A stretch of 64,000 bases of DNA from Rhodococcoides trifolii (GTDB taxonomy: Bacteria > Actinomycetota > Actinomycetes > Mycobacteriales > Mycobacteriaceae): assembly GCF_014635345.1 (NCBI RefSeq), contig NZ_BMCU01000006.1, positions 1 to 64,000 on the forward strand, in the 5' to 3' direction. Position 1 is the stretch's first letter. Each line of letters starts with the position of its first letter. Positions 56,700-64,000 of this stretch are shown piece by piece. The position numbers and the translations under genes were made by a program. Under the pieces are notes generated by a model, which saw only the letters and a list, made by a program, of their open reading frames with translations, was not told the origin of the DNA and made no database searches.

Positions 56700-57274
56700 G
56701 TCGGTCCTTCCTGTGGCCAGTTGCGCAGCAGAGCGTCCAGTGCATCGAGAATGCGCACCCACGATTGCTGCGAGTCCGGCGTGCTGTGGGCAAAACCGCC
56801 GCTGGATTCCAGTGAGACGTATCCGTTGAACACGCTGCCCAGCAATCGGATTGCGTGAGTTCGGTCTCGATCGTCGAGGTGGTACCCCCGGAGTACCGCC
56901 TGCATCAGGTCGGTGTGTCTGCGGCCTGCGGCGAGTGCCCCGGAGTCGGGGTCGAGAGTCGCTCTGGTGGCGGCCCACCGGCCCGGGTGGGCCAGCGCGT
57001 ACTCGCGATACGCATCGGCGAAGGCCGTCAGTGCGTCCTTGCCGGATCGGCCCGCGATCGCCTCGGCTGCGCGGTCGGCCAGTTCGGTCAGTGCAAGCAG
57101 CGCGATCCGACCCTCCAGGTCTCGGCTGCTCTTGACGTAGGAGTACAGGCTGGCCACAGCGACGTCGAAGTGTCTCGCGACGGCCGAGACCGTCACTCGA
57201 TCGAACCCGTCGCGGTCGGCCAGTTCGGCGCCGGCGAGGGCTACTCGTTCCAGGGTCAGTCCAGCGCGTGCCAT
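56696..57274 (-). CDS. TetR-family regulator (WHG-domain type)
   Basis: 192 aa. Helix-turn-helix near the very N-terminus (about 5-50, RVTVSAVARHFDVAVASLYSYVKS), then a WHG-like C-terminal domain (ALAHPGRWAATRAT). The ATG at 57274 has TACGAT 6 nt upstream. A perfect 8-bp palindrome at 57289-57309 sits between the -10 and -35 positions, so autoregulation together with FBP is likely. Confidence 0.88.
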   Translation of the reverse strand: MARAGLTLERVALAGAELADRDGFDRVTVSAVARHFDVAVASLYSYVKSSRDLEGRIALLALTELADRAAEAIAGRSGKDALTAFADAYREYALAHPGRWAATRATLDPDSGALAAGRRHTDLMQAVLRGYHLDDRDRTHAIRLLGSVFNGYVSLESSGGFAHSTPDSQQSWVRILDALDALLRNWPQEGPT

Positions 57275-57280
57275 AAAGCT

Positions 57281-57309
57281 ATCGTAATTTGCCTAAAGGT
57301 ATTAGGCAA
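57281..57309 (-). promoter_or_regulatory. Promoter and TetR operator before the 57274 gene
   Basis: Minus-strand -10 TACGAT (57281-57286), and palindrome TTGCCTAA-N5-TTAGGCAA (57289-57309). The palindrome also contains the stop codon of the next TetR gene upstream. Confidence 0.7.
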
Positions 57310-57874
57310 GCCGGTCGACGAGCAACTTCTCTACGACGTCCAGCGGTTCCGTCGTGCGTCCGGCCCGCGACACCAGTGCAGCTCCCTCGATGGCGGAGAC
57401 GACGAGCAACGCTTCGTCCCAGGCTGCGACGCGGTCGTACCCGAACCTGCGGTAGACGAGCGCGACCGCCTTGCGCCATCGAGTGAAGCGCTCGTCGGCT
57501 TCGGCGCGCAACGGATCGACGGCCGAGGCATCCACGACGAACGCCGCGAGCAGACAACCTGAGGTGAAATCGCTGCGCAGCAACACCTCTCGCCAGGAAT
57601 CGACGATCATCGCAACGGCCTCGGGAAGAGTGGCGGCGTCGGTTGCGGCTGCTCGGGTACCGGCGGCGAAGTCGTTCAGTGCGAGATCGACTGCTTCGAG
57701 GAGAACTTGCGTCTTGCCGCCGGGAAAGTAGCGCTGCAACGACCCACGGGGCCCGTCGGCGTCGGCGGCGATCTGACGCAACCCCACGCCGGTGACACCG
57801 CGTTGTCGAATCATGCGGGCAGCGCTACGAACCATGCGTGCCCGCGCTGGTTCGCGGTCGTCCTCGGCTGTCAC
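57302..57874 (-). CDS. TetR-family regulator (LmrA/YxaF-like)
   Basis: 190 aa. Helix-turn-helix RMVRSAARMIRQRGV...LRQIAADADGPRGSLQRYFPGGK (about 12-55); the RGSLQRYFPGGK variant is typical of the YxaF/LmrA group that controls efflux or oxidoreductase genes. The GTG at 57874 begins 4 nt after the pabB stop, so it is probably co-transcribed with pabB. Target unknown. Confidence 0.88.
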   Translation of the reverse strand: MTAEDDREPARARMVRSAARMIRQRGVTGVGLRQIAADADGPRGSLQRYFPGGKTQVLLEAVDLALNDFAAGTRAAATDAATLPEAVAMIVDSWREVLLRSDFTSGCLLAAFVVDASAVDPLRAEADERFTRWRKAVALVYRRFGYDRVAAWDEALLVVSAIEGAALVSRAGRTTEPLDVVEKLLVDRLA

Positions 57875-57878
57875 CGCA

Positions 57879-59030
57879 TCAGGTTACGTCGCGCAACGCG
57901 TCCAGTACCCGCGTCTTGGTCACCAGTTCCGCGTACTCGTCCATGGCACGAGAACTCCAGGTGATTCCGCCACCGGTGCCGTAGGTGGCGGTTCCGAGCG
58001 TCCGGTCCACGACCACGGTACGAATGGCGACCGAGAATCGCGCACGGAACTCCCCGCCGGCCGGCGCGAGCATTCCGATTGCGCCGCAGTATATTCCGCG
58101 CGGACCGTCTTCGAGATCAGCGATGATCTCCATGGTGCGCCGCTTCGGCGCCCCGGTGATCGACCCGCACGGAAAGAGGGCTCGAAAAATGTCCGACAAC
58201 GGTGTGGACACGTCCACGTCGGCGCTGACGGCGGACGTCAGTTGGTGGACGGTCTCGTAGGTTTCGATGCGGCACAACGACGTCACGCGAACACTGCCCA
58301 CCCGAGCGATCCGGGCGAGATCGTTACGCACCAGATCGACGATCATGACGTTCTCGGCTCGATCCTTGACGCTCACCGACAGGCGCGTGCGTGCAGCGTC
58401 GTCCTCGACGGGAGTGCGACCGCGAGCGGCTGTCCCCTTCATCGGACGCATCGACAGCCGAGACCCGTTCTGCTCGAAGAACAACTCGGGGCTGACGCTG
58501 GCCACCACGTGCCGACCGAGGTCGAGACAGGCGCTGTAGCGGCAGCGCTGACCCAGTGCCAGATCGCGGTAAAGGTCGGCGACGTCTCCGACGACGCTCG
58601 CGGTCACGGTGGTCGTCAGATTGCACTGGTAGGTGTCGCCGGCTGCGATGCGCTCACGTATCGCGTCGACCGCCAGCGCGTGTCGACTTTCGGTCCATGT
58701 GGGAACCCAAGGCCCGCTCGAGTAACCCGGCACGACCGGTTTCGTCACCACCGGGACGGTGGTGGGGCCGGGGGATATCCCGAACCACACCAACGGCAGG
58801 GCCGGATCGGCAGGCGCGGTGGTCGATCCGGGATCCAGTCCGATCGCCGCCTCGTAGGCGACGAACCCGAACGCCCAGAAGCCCTCGTCGGACAGTCGCT
58901 GCGCCTCGTCGAGTACGGCGGTGACGTCGTCGGCGCGCCAGGCAACGAGTTCGCGCACGACGTCGTCGAACGCCAGCGCGGTGCCCGCGACGAGGTCGTC
59001 GAATCGCGCGCGAGCGCGGATTCGCTGCAC
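57879..59030 (-). CDS. pabB: Aminodeoxychorismate synthase component I
   Basis: 383 aa. It makes 4-amino-4-deoxychorismate for folate. Chorismate-binding motifs are SRPMKGTAARG-like (MRPMKGTAARGRTP), DLVRNDLARIA, FPCGSITGAPKRRTMEII and YGTGGGITW. It is shorter than fused PabAB proteins: no glutaminase domain is present. GGAGG precedes the GTG at 59030. The PabA partner is not in this window. MKGT rather than the PIKGT of other PabB proteins is a small variation also found in related proteins. Confidence 0.92.
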   Translation of the reverse strand: MQRIRARARFDDLVAGTALAFDDVVRELVAWRADDVTAVLDEAQRLSDEGFWAFGFVAYEAAIGLDPGSTTAPADPALPLVWFGISPGPTTVPVVTKPVVPGYSSGPWVPTWTESRHALAVDAIRERIAAGDTYQCNLTTTVTASVVGDVADLYRDLALGQRCRYSACLDLGRHVVASVSPELFFEQNGSRLSMRPMKGTAARGRTPVEDDAARTRLSVSVKDRAENVMIVDLVRNDLARIARVGSVRVTSLCRIETYETVHQLTSAVSADVDVSTPLSDIFRALFPCGSITGAPKRRTMEIIADLEDGPRGIYCGAIGMLAPAGGEFRARFSVAIRTVVVDRTLGTATYGTGGGITWSSRAMDEYAELVTKTRVLDALRDVT

Positions 59031-59111
59031 GGTGCCTCCTCCCGGACCGTCGACGGTGTGCGCCGAAACTACCGCATCGTCGGACGTGGTTCTGCTATCG
59101 TCGGCTCACTG

Positions 59112-59131
59112 TCGATGACAGTCGTCATCGA
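59112..59131 (+). promoter_or_regulatory. Palindromic operator before the quinone oxidoreductase gene
   Basis: TCGATGAC-N4-GTCATCGA, perfect 8-bp arms, ending 24 nt before the GTG at 59156. A TetR/MarR-type site is likely; the adjacent TetR (57302-57874) is one candidate regulator. Confidence 0.55.
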
Positions 59132-59155
59132 ATTGCTCCCGCCGAAGGAACGAAC

Positions 59156-60142
59156 GTGAAAGCGTTGCAGCTCAACACCTATGGTCCGCCGGGTACCGAT
59201 ACCGTCGAACTGGTCGACATCGACGAGCCTCGGCCGGGCGCCGGGCAGGTTGCGGTGGCGGTCGACTTCGCGCCGATCAATCCGTCCGACTTCCTGTTGA
59301 TCATGGGCCGGTACGGGGTCCGGCCGACCTTGCCGACGGTGCTGGGCGCGGAAGGCGTCGGGCACATCGTCGCGGTCGGAGACGGGGTCGACGAGGCTCG
59401 TGTCGGTGAGCAGGTTCTCGTGGTTCCCACACTGAAGGACCCGACCTGGTGCGAGACGACCGTCGTCGACGCGGGCCGCGCGATCGCCGTCGAGGGTGAC
59501 CCCGCCCAGCTGGCGATGTTGGGCATCAACCCGATGACCGCGTGGGCCATGCTGCACGGTGTCGTCGACATCGAACCAGGCTCGTGGGTTCTTCAGACCG
59601 GCGCCACGTCGGCGACGGCGGGGTACGTTCGTGCGCTGGCCGCGCGCGCTGGGTTTCGATTGATCGAGGTCGTACGGCGACCGGAATCGGTTGCTGCGCT
59701 TCGAGAAGCAGGTGCCGAGTACGTCGTGGCCGAAGGCCCCGACGCCGTGGGAGAGGTACGCGCCATCCTGGGGCAGGACACGGTCGATCTGCTTGTCGAC
59801 GCGGTCGGAGGTGACGGCACCGTCGCGCTGGGGCGTGTGATGTCGCCGGGGGGACACATCGTCACCTACTCGTCGCGCACCGGGGGCCCGGTCGCCATCG
59901 GATTGCCCGACCTCGTGTTCAAAGGTGTGACGATGCACGGATTCTGGCTGCTCAACTGGGTGCAGGGCGTGCACTCGGACCGGGTGGCGGAGCACTATCG
60001 CGAGTTGGCGGGGCTCGTCGCCGACGGCACACTGCATGCTGCGATCGAGGCCACCTACTCGCTCGAGGACTTCGGGCGTGCGTTCGAGCACGCGGGTCGA
60101 CGCGGCCGCACCGGCAAGGTCCTGTTCTCGCCGGGGAACTGA
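59156..60142 (+). CDS. Zinc-independent MDR oxidoreductase (quinone/2-enoyl reductase type)
   Basis: 328 aa. Medium-chain dehydrogenase without catalytic zinc residues. INPSDFLLIMGRYGVRPTLP and VLGAEGVGHIVAVGDGV resemble mitochondrial trans-2-enoyl-CoA reductase (MECR) and quinone oxidoreductases. The NADPH site appears in VLQTGATSATAGYVRALAAR (about 145-164), where a usual Gly-rich AVGG motif reads GATSATAGY. GAAGGA precedes the GTG. Regulated probably through the palindrome at 59112. Confidence 0.88.
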   Translation: MKALQLNTYGPPGTDTVELVDIDEPRPGAGQVAVAVDFAPINPSDFLLIMGRYGVRPTLPTVLGAEGVGHIVAVGDGVDEARVGEQVLVVPTLKDPTWCETTVVDAGRAIAVEGDPAQLAMLGINPMTAWAMLHGVVDIEPGSWVLQTGATSATAGYVRALAARAGFRLIEVVRRPESVAALREAGAEYVVAEGPDAVGEVRAILGQDTVDLLVDAVGGDGTVALGRVMSPGGHIVTYSSRTGGPVAIGLPDLVFKGVTMHGFWLLNWVQGVHSDRVAEHYRELAGLVADGTLHAAIEATYSLEDFGRAFEHAGRRGRTGKVLFSPGN

Positions 60143-60169
60143 AACCCTCGCAAACTAGTTGTATCGGGC

Positions 60170-61318
60170 ATGCCCGCTGTGTTCGGCTTCGGTCCGGTCC
60201 TCGCCCTGGTCAGCCTGTTCCTCTACTGGCGGCTCGCGCGGGCGACCTCCGCTCCGCGCCCCGTCCGCCGGACCGTCGGGGTGGTGCTGCTCGTCATGTG
60301 GGTCCTCGCGGTGGTCGGGCTGGGCAGTGGGGTCGTGTTCGATCCGACGTGGGCGCGCGCCCCGGGTTTCGTCGGACTCACCTGGCTGGCGGCGTTGTTG
60401 TACCTCTCGCTCGGGGTGCTCCTACTCGGCTTCGTTGCGCTCGTGGTGCGTGTCGTCGGAGCGGCCGGCCGCCGGGATGTCTCGTCGACGCGCAGAACGT
60501 TCCTGCGGATCGGCTCGGCGGTCGTGGTAGCGGCGACAGCAGTGACGGTCGGATACGGACTGGTCGAAGCAGCGACACCGCGGGTCACGCGCACCGATGT
60601 CGCTCTCGACCGGCTGCCGGCCGAGTTCGACGGAGTCCGCGTCGCGCTGGTGTCCGACATCCACGCGGGACCGGCGCGGGGAGCGGGCTTCGTCCAGTCC
60701 GTCGTCGACGAGGTGAACGCACAGAAGCCGGACATGATCGTGCTGGACGGTGACCTCATCGACGGAACCGTCGAACTCGTCGGTGACGTTCTGGACCCGA
60801 TTCGCCAACTGTCCGCGCCGTTGGGCGTTTTCGCGGTCAGCGGGAACCACGAGTTCTACGCGGATGACGGCGGAAAGTGGCTGGACCTGTGGTCGGGTCT
60901 GGGTGTGGACGTTCTGCGCAACGACCACACCATCGTGACCCGCAGCGGCGCCGACATCGCGGTTGCGGGAGTCAACGATTTCACCGCTCCGGCCCCTTAC
61001 GAGCCCGACATGGGCGCGGCACTCGACGGCGTCGATCCCGACCAGTTCGTCTTCATGCTCGCCCATCAACCGCGTCAGGCACTCGAAGCGTCCGATCGGG
61101 GCGTCGATGTCCAGGTGTCCGGACATACGCATGCGGGACAGCTCTGGCCGATCCGCTACCTCGTACCACTGCAACAACCGACGGTCGAGGGCCTGGACAC
61201 CGTCGGGTCGACCACCGTCTACACCACCCGCGGGGCCGGAGCCTGGGGGCCACCGGTGAGAGTGGCTGCACCGCCCGAGATCTCGATGCTCACACTCCTG
61301 GCGAATCAGTCCGGGTAG
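60170..61318 (+). CDS. Membrane-anchored metallophosphoesterase
   Basis: 382 aa. Four membrane helices (about 5-22, 35-56, 68-95, 112-132) precede a calcineurin-like phosphoesterase domain with SDIHAG, DGDLIDG, GNHEFY, AHQPRQ and SGHTHAGQLWP, all metal ligands in place. The domain should face outside if the N-terminus is inside. Resembles YkuE/YaeI-type lipid A or UDP-type phosphodiesterases; the substrate is unknown. TTGTAT sits 5 nt before the ATG. Its end overlaps the convergent small gene by 13 nt. Confidence 0.9.
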   Translation: MPAVFGFGPVLALVSLFLYWRLARATSAPRPVRRTVGVVLLVMWVLAVVGLGSGVVFDPTWARAPGFVGLTWLAALLYLSLGVLLLGFVALVVRVVGAAGRRDVSSTRRTFLRIGSAVVVAATAVTVGYGLVEAATPRVTRTDVALDRLPAEFDGVRVALVSDIHAGPARGAGFVQSVVDEVNAQKPDMIVLDGDLIDGTVELVGDVLDPIRQLSAPLGVFAVSGNHEFYADDGGKWLDLWSGLGVDVLRNDHTIVTRSGADIAVAGVNDFTAPAPYEPDMGAALDGVDPDQFVFMLAHQPRQALEASDRGVDVQVSGHTHAGQLWPIRYLVPLQQPTVEGLDTVGSTTVYTTRGAGAWGPPVRVAAPPEISMLTLLANQSG

Positions 61319-61581
61319 GGCACGTCGGCTTCCCAGCGAGCCCGTCGCTCGTCGTCGGTCTGCTCCCACCACGGTGTGCCACGCTCACCGAGAGCCGTCT
61401 TCGCTGCCTGAACCCCGGCACGCGACTCGTGCGCCCCGTCGGTTCGGCGGACGTCCCGCCGCCACGCCATCAAGATCTTCCGAAGTTCGGCGTTGCGCTC
61501 CTCCGGGATGTTCGGATCGGTCGCCCGCCACTTGCGGCCGTCGACCACGATGTAACGACCGTCGTCGGTGTGCTCGGTCAC
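61306..61581 (-). CDS. Small conserved protein (annotated elsewhere as biopolymer transporter Tol)
   Basis: 91 aa, hydrophilic, no membrane segment. RYIVVDGRKWRATDPNIPEE and LRKILMAWRRDVRR, then WWEQTDDERRARWEADV, resemble short actinobacterial proteins often labelled biopolymer transporter Tol with no clear basis. The GTG at 61581 overlaps the alcohol dehydrogenase stop (GTGA). Function unknown. Confidence 0.7.
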   Translation of the reverse strand: MTEHTDDGRYIVVDGRKWRATDPNIPEERNAELRKILMAWRRDVRRTDGAHESRAGVQAAKTALGERGTPWWEQTDDERRARWEADVPYPD

Positions 61582-62759
61582 GGCCGCAGAAGAATCTTCA
61601 CGGCGTTGTCCTGCTTCTTCTGAAAGATGTCGTAGGCGTGCGGGGCATCGTCGAGCGGCAACACGTGTGTCGCGAAGCTGTCGACACCCAACGGGTCCGC
61701 GTCGGTCAGCAGCGGCAAGATGTCGTCGACCCACTTCTTGACGTTGGCTTGACCCATTCGCAGCTGAATCTGCTTGTCGAACATGGTGAGCATGGGAAGC
61801 GGGTCGGCCATGCCGCCGTAGACGCCGATGAGCGAGATGGTTCCGCCGCGCCGCACGATGTCGATGGCGGAATAGAAGGCGTCCAGTCGATCGATCCCGG
61901 CCTTGCTCATCATCTTCTTGCCGATGAAATCGGGGAGCAACCCCGTGACCTGTTGAGCGGCGGTGGCAATCGGTGATCCGTGTGCTTCCATGCCGACCGC
62001 GTCGATCACCGAATCGGTGCCGCGTCCGCCCGTCATGTCGCGAATCACGTCGCCGATCTCATCGGCATGCCGGCTCAGGTCGACCGTTTCGATCCCGCGT
62101 GCCTCCGCGCGCGCCAGCCGCTCGGGAACGCGATCGACCGCGATGACGCGGTACCCGAGGTGGGCGGCGATGCGAGCCGCCATGTCGCCGATCGGCCCGA
62201 GGCCCAACACGGTGACCGAGCCCCCATCGGGGACGTCGGCGTACTGAACGGACTGCCATGCGGTCGGGAGGACATCGGACAAGTAGACGTATCGCGAATC
62301 ATCGTGCTCGTGCGGCACTTTGATGTGCGTGAACTGTGCCTGCGGAACACGCAGCAGCTCTGCCTGACCGCCGGGCACCGCGCCGTACAGTTCGGAAAAT
62401 CCGAACAGGGCCGCCCCCATTCCCTGCTCGCGCACCTGCGTGGTCTCGCACTGCGTGAAGAGCGAGCGATCGCACATGTAGCAACTGCCACAGGACATCT
62501 GGAACGGAACGACGATCCGGTCGCCGACGGACAGGTTCGTGACCTCGGACCCGAGTTCACGGACGATGCCCATCGGTTCGTGGCCGAGGATGTCTCCCGC
62601 GGTCATGAACGAACCCAGGACCTCGTACAGGTGCAGGTCGGAACCGCAGATACCGGTCGAGGTGATTTCGATGATCGCGTCGGTGGGCTGTTGGATTTCG
62701 GGGTCGGGCACCGTCTCCACCCGTACGTCTCGCTTGCCCTGCCAGGTCACTGCTTTCAT
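61578..62759 (-). CDS. Zinc-dependent alcohol/formaldehyde dehydrogenase (glutathione-independent type)
   Basis: 393 aa. Catalytic zinc site CGSD (about 38-41, GICGSDLHLY) with His in GHEPMGIV, and structural zinc Cys in CGSCYMCDRSLFTQC. Nucleotide-binding VLGLGPIGDMAARIAAHLG. The insert (SRHADEIGDVI...QVTGLLPDFIGKKMMSK) is characteristic of glutathione-independent formaldehyde dehydrogenase-like proteins. The real substrate may be another aldehyde or alcohol. ATG at 62759; divergent from the HemK-like gene. Confidence 0.9.
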   Translation of the reverse strand: MKAVTWQGKRDVRVETVPDPEIQQPTDAIIEITSTGICGSDLHLYEVLGSFMTAGDILGHEPMGIVRELGSEVTNLSVGDRIVVPFQMSCGSCYMCDRSLFTQCETTQVREQGMGAALFGFSELYGAVPGGQAELLRVPQAQFTHIKVPHEHDDSRYVYLSDVLPTAWQSVQYADVPDGGSVTVLGLGPIGDMAARIAAHLGYRVIAVDRVPERLARAEARGIETVDLSRHADEIGDVIRDMTGGRGTDSVIDAVGMEAHGSPIATAAQQVTGLLPDFIGKKMMSKAGIDRLDAFYSAIDIVRRGGTISLIGVYGGMADPLPMLTMFDKQIQLRMGQANVKKWVDDILPLLTDADPLGVDSFATHVLPLDDAPHAYDIFQKKQDNAVKILLRP

Positions 62760-62967
62760 GATGGTCAACTTTCGAATCGGACGAGAACGGTTTCCTTCGA
62801 CCGCCTGTCGTCGGCGACCACCTGTCCTCCGTGGCCTCGGGGTACCCGGTGGTGTCGATGCCACACATAAGAGATGGTTCAAATCGGTTGTGGCAAAAAG
62901 TTTTCACGGCCGGGGTTGCAGGTTCGGTGCGGGTTTCCTCACCGTGGGGCGGGGGTACACGCTGGAC

Positions 62968-63687
62968 GTGAACCTCCACAAAGTGCGCAGCCCTGTGGTC
63001 TCGAGCGAACCGTCGTCCGCGGCGGCAGTTGCAGAACTCGATCCGTCGATCATCGGCCCCGATGTGTATGCACCGCAGGACGATTCCTGGCTCCTGTGCC
63101 AGGCCGTCGCCGACGCGGGTGTTGCGGTGGACGCGAGAGTTCTCGACATGTGCACCGGAAGTGGTGCGGTGGGGCTGGAAGCGGCTCGCCTCGGCGCGCG
63201 TTCGGTGACCGCCTACGACATCTCTCCCGCCGCCGTCGAGTGCGCGGCACGGCAGGCGCGGTCGGAGAACCTCGATGTGGACGTGCGGCTCGGATCCTTC
63301 GACGACGCGGCGGAGCTGTCCGCGTTCGATGTGGTGCTGTGCAATCCTCCGTATGTGCCGGCCGAGGCCGTGCCCGTGGAGATCGGTCTGGAGCGGGCGT
63401 GGAACGCCGGTCCGGACGGTCGCATCGTGTTGGATCGGCTGTGCGAGTCGGCTGCCGATCTGGTGCAGAAAGGTGGTGTGCTGATGTTGGTGCAGTCCGA
63501 GTTCGCCGATCCGGACAAAAGCCTGCAGATGCTGTCGGACAACGGCTTTCGGGTACGTGAGGTGGTTCGGTCGACCATCGCATTCGGTCCGGTCATGGAC
63601 GCACAGGCGCGGTGGCTGGAACGAACCGGCAGGCTCGAGATCGGCCGCCGTACAGAGGAATTGGTGGTCATTCGTGCCGACAGATGA
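62968..63687 (+). CDS. HemK/MTQ2-like protein methyltransferase
   Basis: 239 aa. SAM motif DMCTGSGAVGLEAA (about 54-67) and the Gln/Asn-methyltransferase motif CNPPYVP (about 115-121), as in PrmC/HemK2. YAPQDDSWLLC near the N-terminus is a family feature. Whether it modifies a release factor is open, because the main prmC gene is usually beside prfA. GTG at 62968; a later GTG at 63064 is possible. It overlaps the CDGSH gene by 14 nt. Confidence 0.85.
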   Translation: MNLHKVRSPVVSSEPSSAAAVAELDPSIIGPDVYAPQDDSWLLCQAVADAGVAVDARVLDMCTGSGAVGLEAARLGARSVTAYDISPAAVECAARQARSENLDVDVRLGSFDDAAELSAFDVVLCNPPYVPAEAVPVEIGLERAWNAGPDGRIVLDRLCESAADLVQKGGVLMLVQSEFADPDKSLQMLSDNGFRVREVVRSTIAFGPVMDAQARWLERTGRLEIGRRTEELVVIRADR

Positions 63688-63877
63688 CGGACCCGACAAG
63701 GCCCGCACGGTGCGAATCGTTCCAGGAGGGCCGATTCTGATCGACGGGCCGGTCGACATCGTGACCGACGACGGTTCGCACGTGCAATCCGATCGATTCG
63801 TGGTTGCCGTCTGCACGTGTCGGCGCAGCAAGACCTACCCGCTGTGCGACACGAGCCACCGCACGCGCAGCCGTTAG
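63674..63877 (+). CDS. CDGSH iron-sulfur domain protein
   Basis: 67 aa. The 2Fe-2S motif reads CTCRRSKTYPLCDTSH (about 46-61), giving the three Cys and one His ligands, with CDGSH changed to CDTSH. The preceding strand (RIVPGGPILIDGPVDIV) is typical of bacterial MitoNEET-like single-domain proteins. GTG start at 63674 is inside the methyltransferase end, which implies coupling. It is convergent with the diiron enzyme gene; stops overlap. Confidence 0.88.
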   Translation: MPTDDGPDKARTVRIVPGGPILIDGPVDIVTDDGSHVQSDRFVVAVCTCRRSKTYPLCDTSHRTRSR

Positions 63878-64000
63878 ATCAAGCTCGACCGACCGGCGTT
63901 CCACGCCGCCATCAGGTCCGCAGCGAGGACCTCCTCGACGAAGTCCAACGCCCTCATCCCGAACACGATGTCCTGCTCGAGGTGCGGTTCCTGCTTCAGC
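63874..64000 (-). CDS. Iron-containing redox enzyme (heme-oxygenase-like), 3' end only
   Basis: Partial: only the last 41 residues lie in the window (DIVFGMRALDFVEEVLAADL followed by a short basic tail). They resemble the C-terminus of the heme-oxygenase-fold iron-containing redox enzyme family, and that family commonly lies beside CDGSH genes in actinobacteria. The TAA overlaps the CDGSH stop by 4 bp. Enzymatic role cannot be judged from this fragment. Confidence 0.6.
   Translation of the reverse strand, partial: LKQEPHLEQDIVFGMRALDFVEEVLAADLMAAWNAGRSSLI

Overview
The window is GC-rich actinobacterial chromosome, almost certainly from a mycolate-producing member of the Mycobacteriales and most likely Rhodococcus or a close relative (genus is inference). 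The markers are a giant single-chain fatty acid synthase (type I FAS) coupled to acpS, a mycolic/cyclopropane-type methyltransferase, NucS mismatch endonuclease, the GlgE maltosyltransferase pathway, and a gene order that follows Mycobacterium tuberculosis Rv1318c-Rv1343c through most of the first 25 kb. No rRNA, insertion sequence, prophage or CRISPR array is visible; one tRNA-Leu is present.

Layout. 1-25.3 kb: conserved housekeeping block. It holds a membrane adenylate cyclase, nucS, a small zinc-ribbon protein, a hendecad-repeat coiled-coil protein, methylmalonyl-CoA epimerase, a DUF3817 membrane protein, a cysteine-less thioredoxin/TPR protein, glgE-glgB-metallopeptidase-SPOR (minus strand), glgP, an alpha/beta hydrolase, pncB-pncA-dinG, clpS-DUF2017-P1 peptidase, rhomboid, a metallo-beta-lactamase fold phosphodiesterase (Rv1339 type), rph-rdgB, and an LprD-like protein with a second DUF3817. 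Compared with M. tuberculosis, fadA4, mec-cysO-cysM and murI are missing from their expected places. 25.3-26.8 kb: tRNA-Leu(UAG), an HNH endonuclease and an unrecognised helix-hairpin-helix-like protein, all on the minus strand behind a perfect LexA/SOS box; this is the most unusual locus in the window. 27-37.6 kb: fas-acpS with a long leader, a strong terminator and a TetR gene. 37.8-47.7 kb: Ala/Pro-rich membrane protein, M20 dipeptidase, mycolate-type methyltransferase, a TetR-membrane protein-crotonase operon, glgX and an SRPBCC-like protein. 47.8-56.2 kb: a catabolic island with an MFS transporter divergent from six genes, each overlapping the next by 4 bp (FAH hydrolase, FAD monooxygenase, ACMSD-type amidohydrolase, extradiol dioxygenase, second FAH hydrolase, cyclase-family hydrolase), plus a convergent LysR gene. 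Two ATC-N9-GAT LysR boxes sit in the divergent promoter. 56.2-64 kb: TetR-FBP, TetR, pabB, quinone oxidoreductase, metallophosphoesterase, zinc alcohol dehydrogenase, HemK-like methyltransferase, CDGSH protein and the 3' end of a heme-oxygenase-like diiron enzyme.

How the parts fit. The glg genes (E, B, P, X) make and turn over alpha-glucan. The cyclase and the Rv1339-type enzyme could set cAMP levels. pncB-pncA form a nicotinamide salvage unit. fas-acpS make and activate the fatty acid synthase. The catabolic island probably hydroxylates, meta-cleaves and hydrolyses an unidentified aromatic acid or phenol. Many start codons carry a TANNNT-like hexamer 6-8 nt upstream, which implies frequent leaderless transcripts; this was used to choose several starts.
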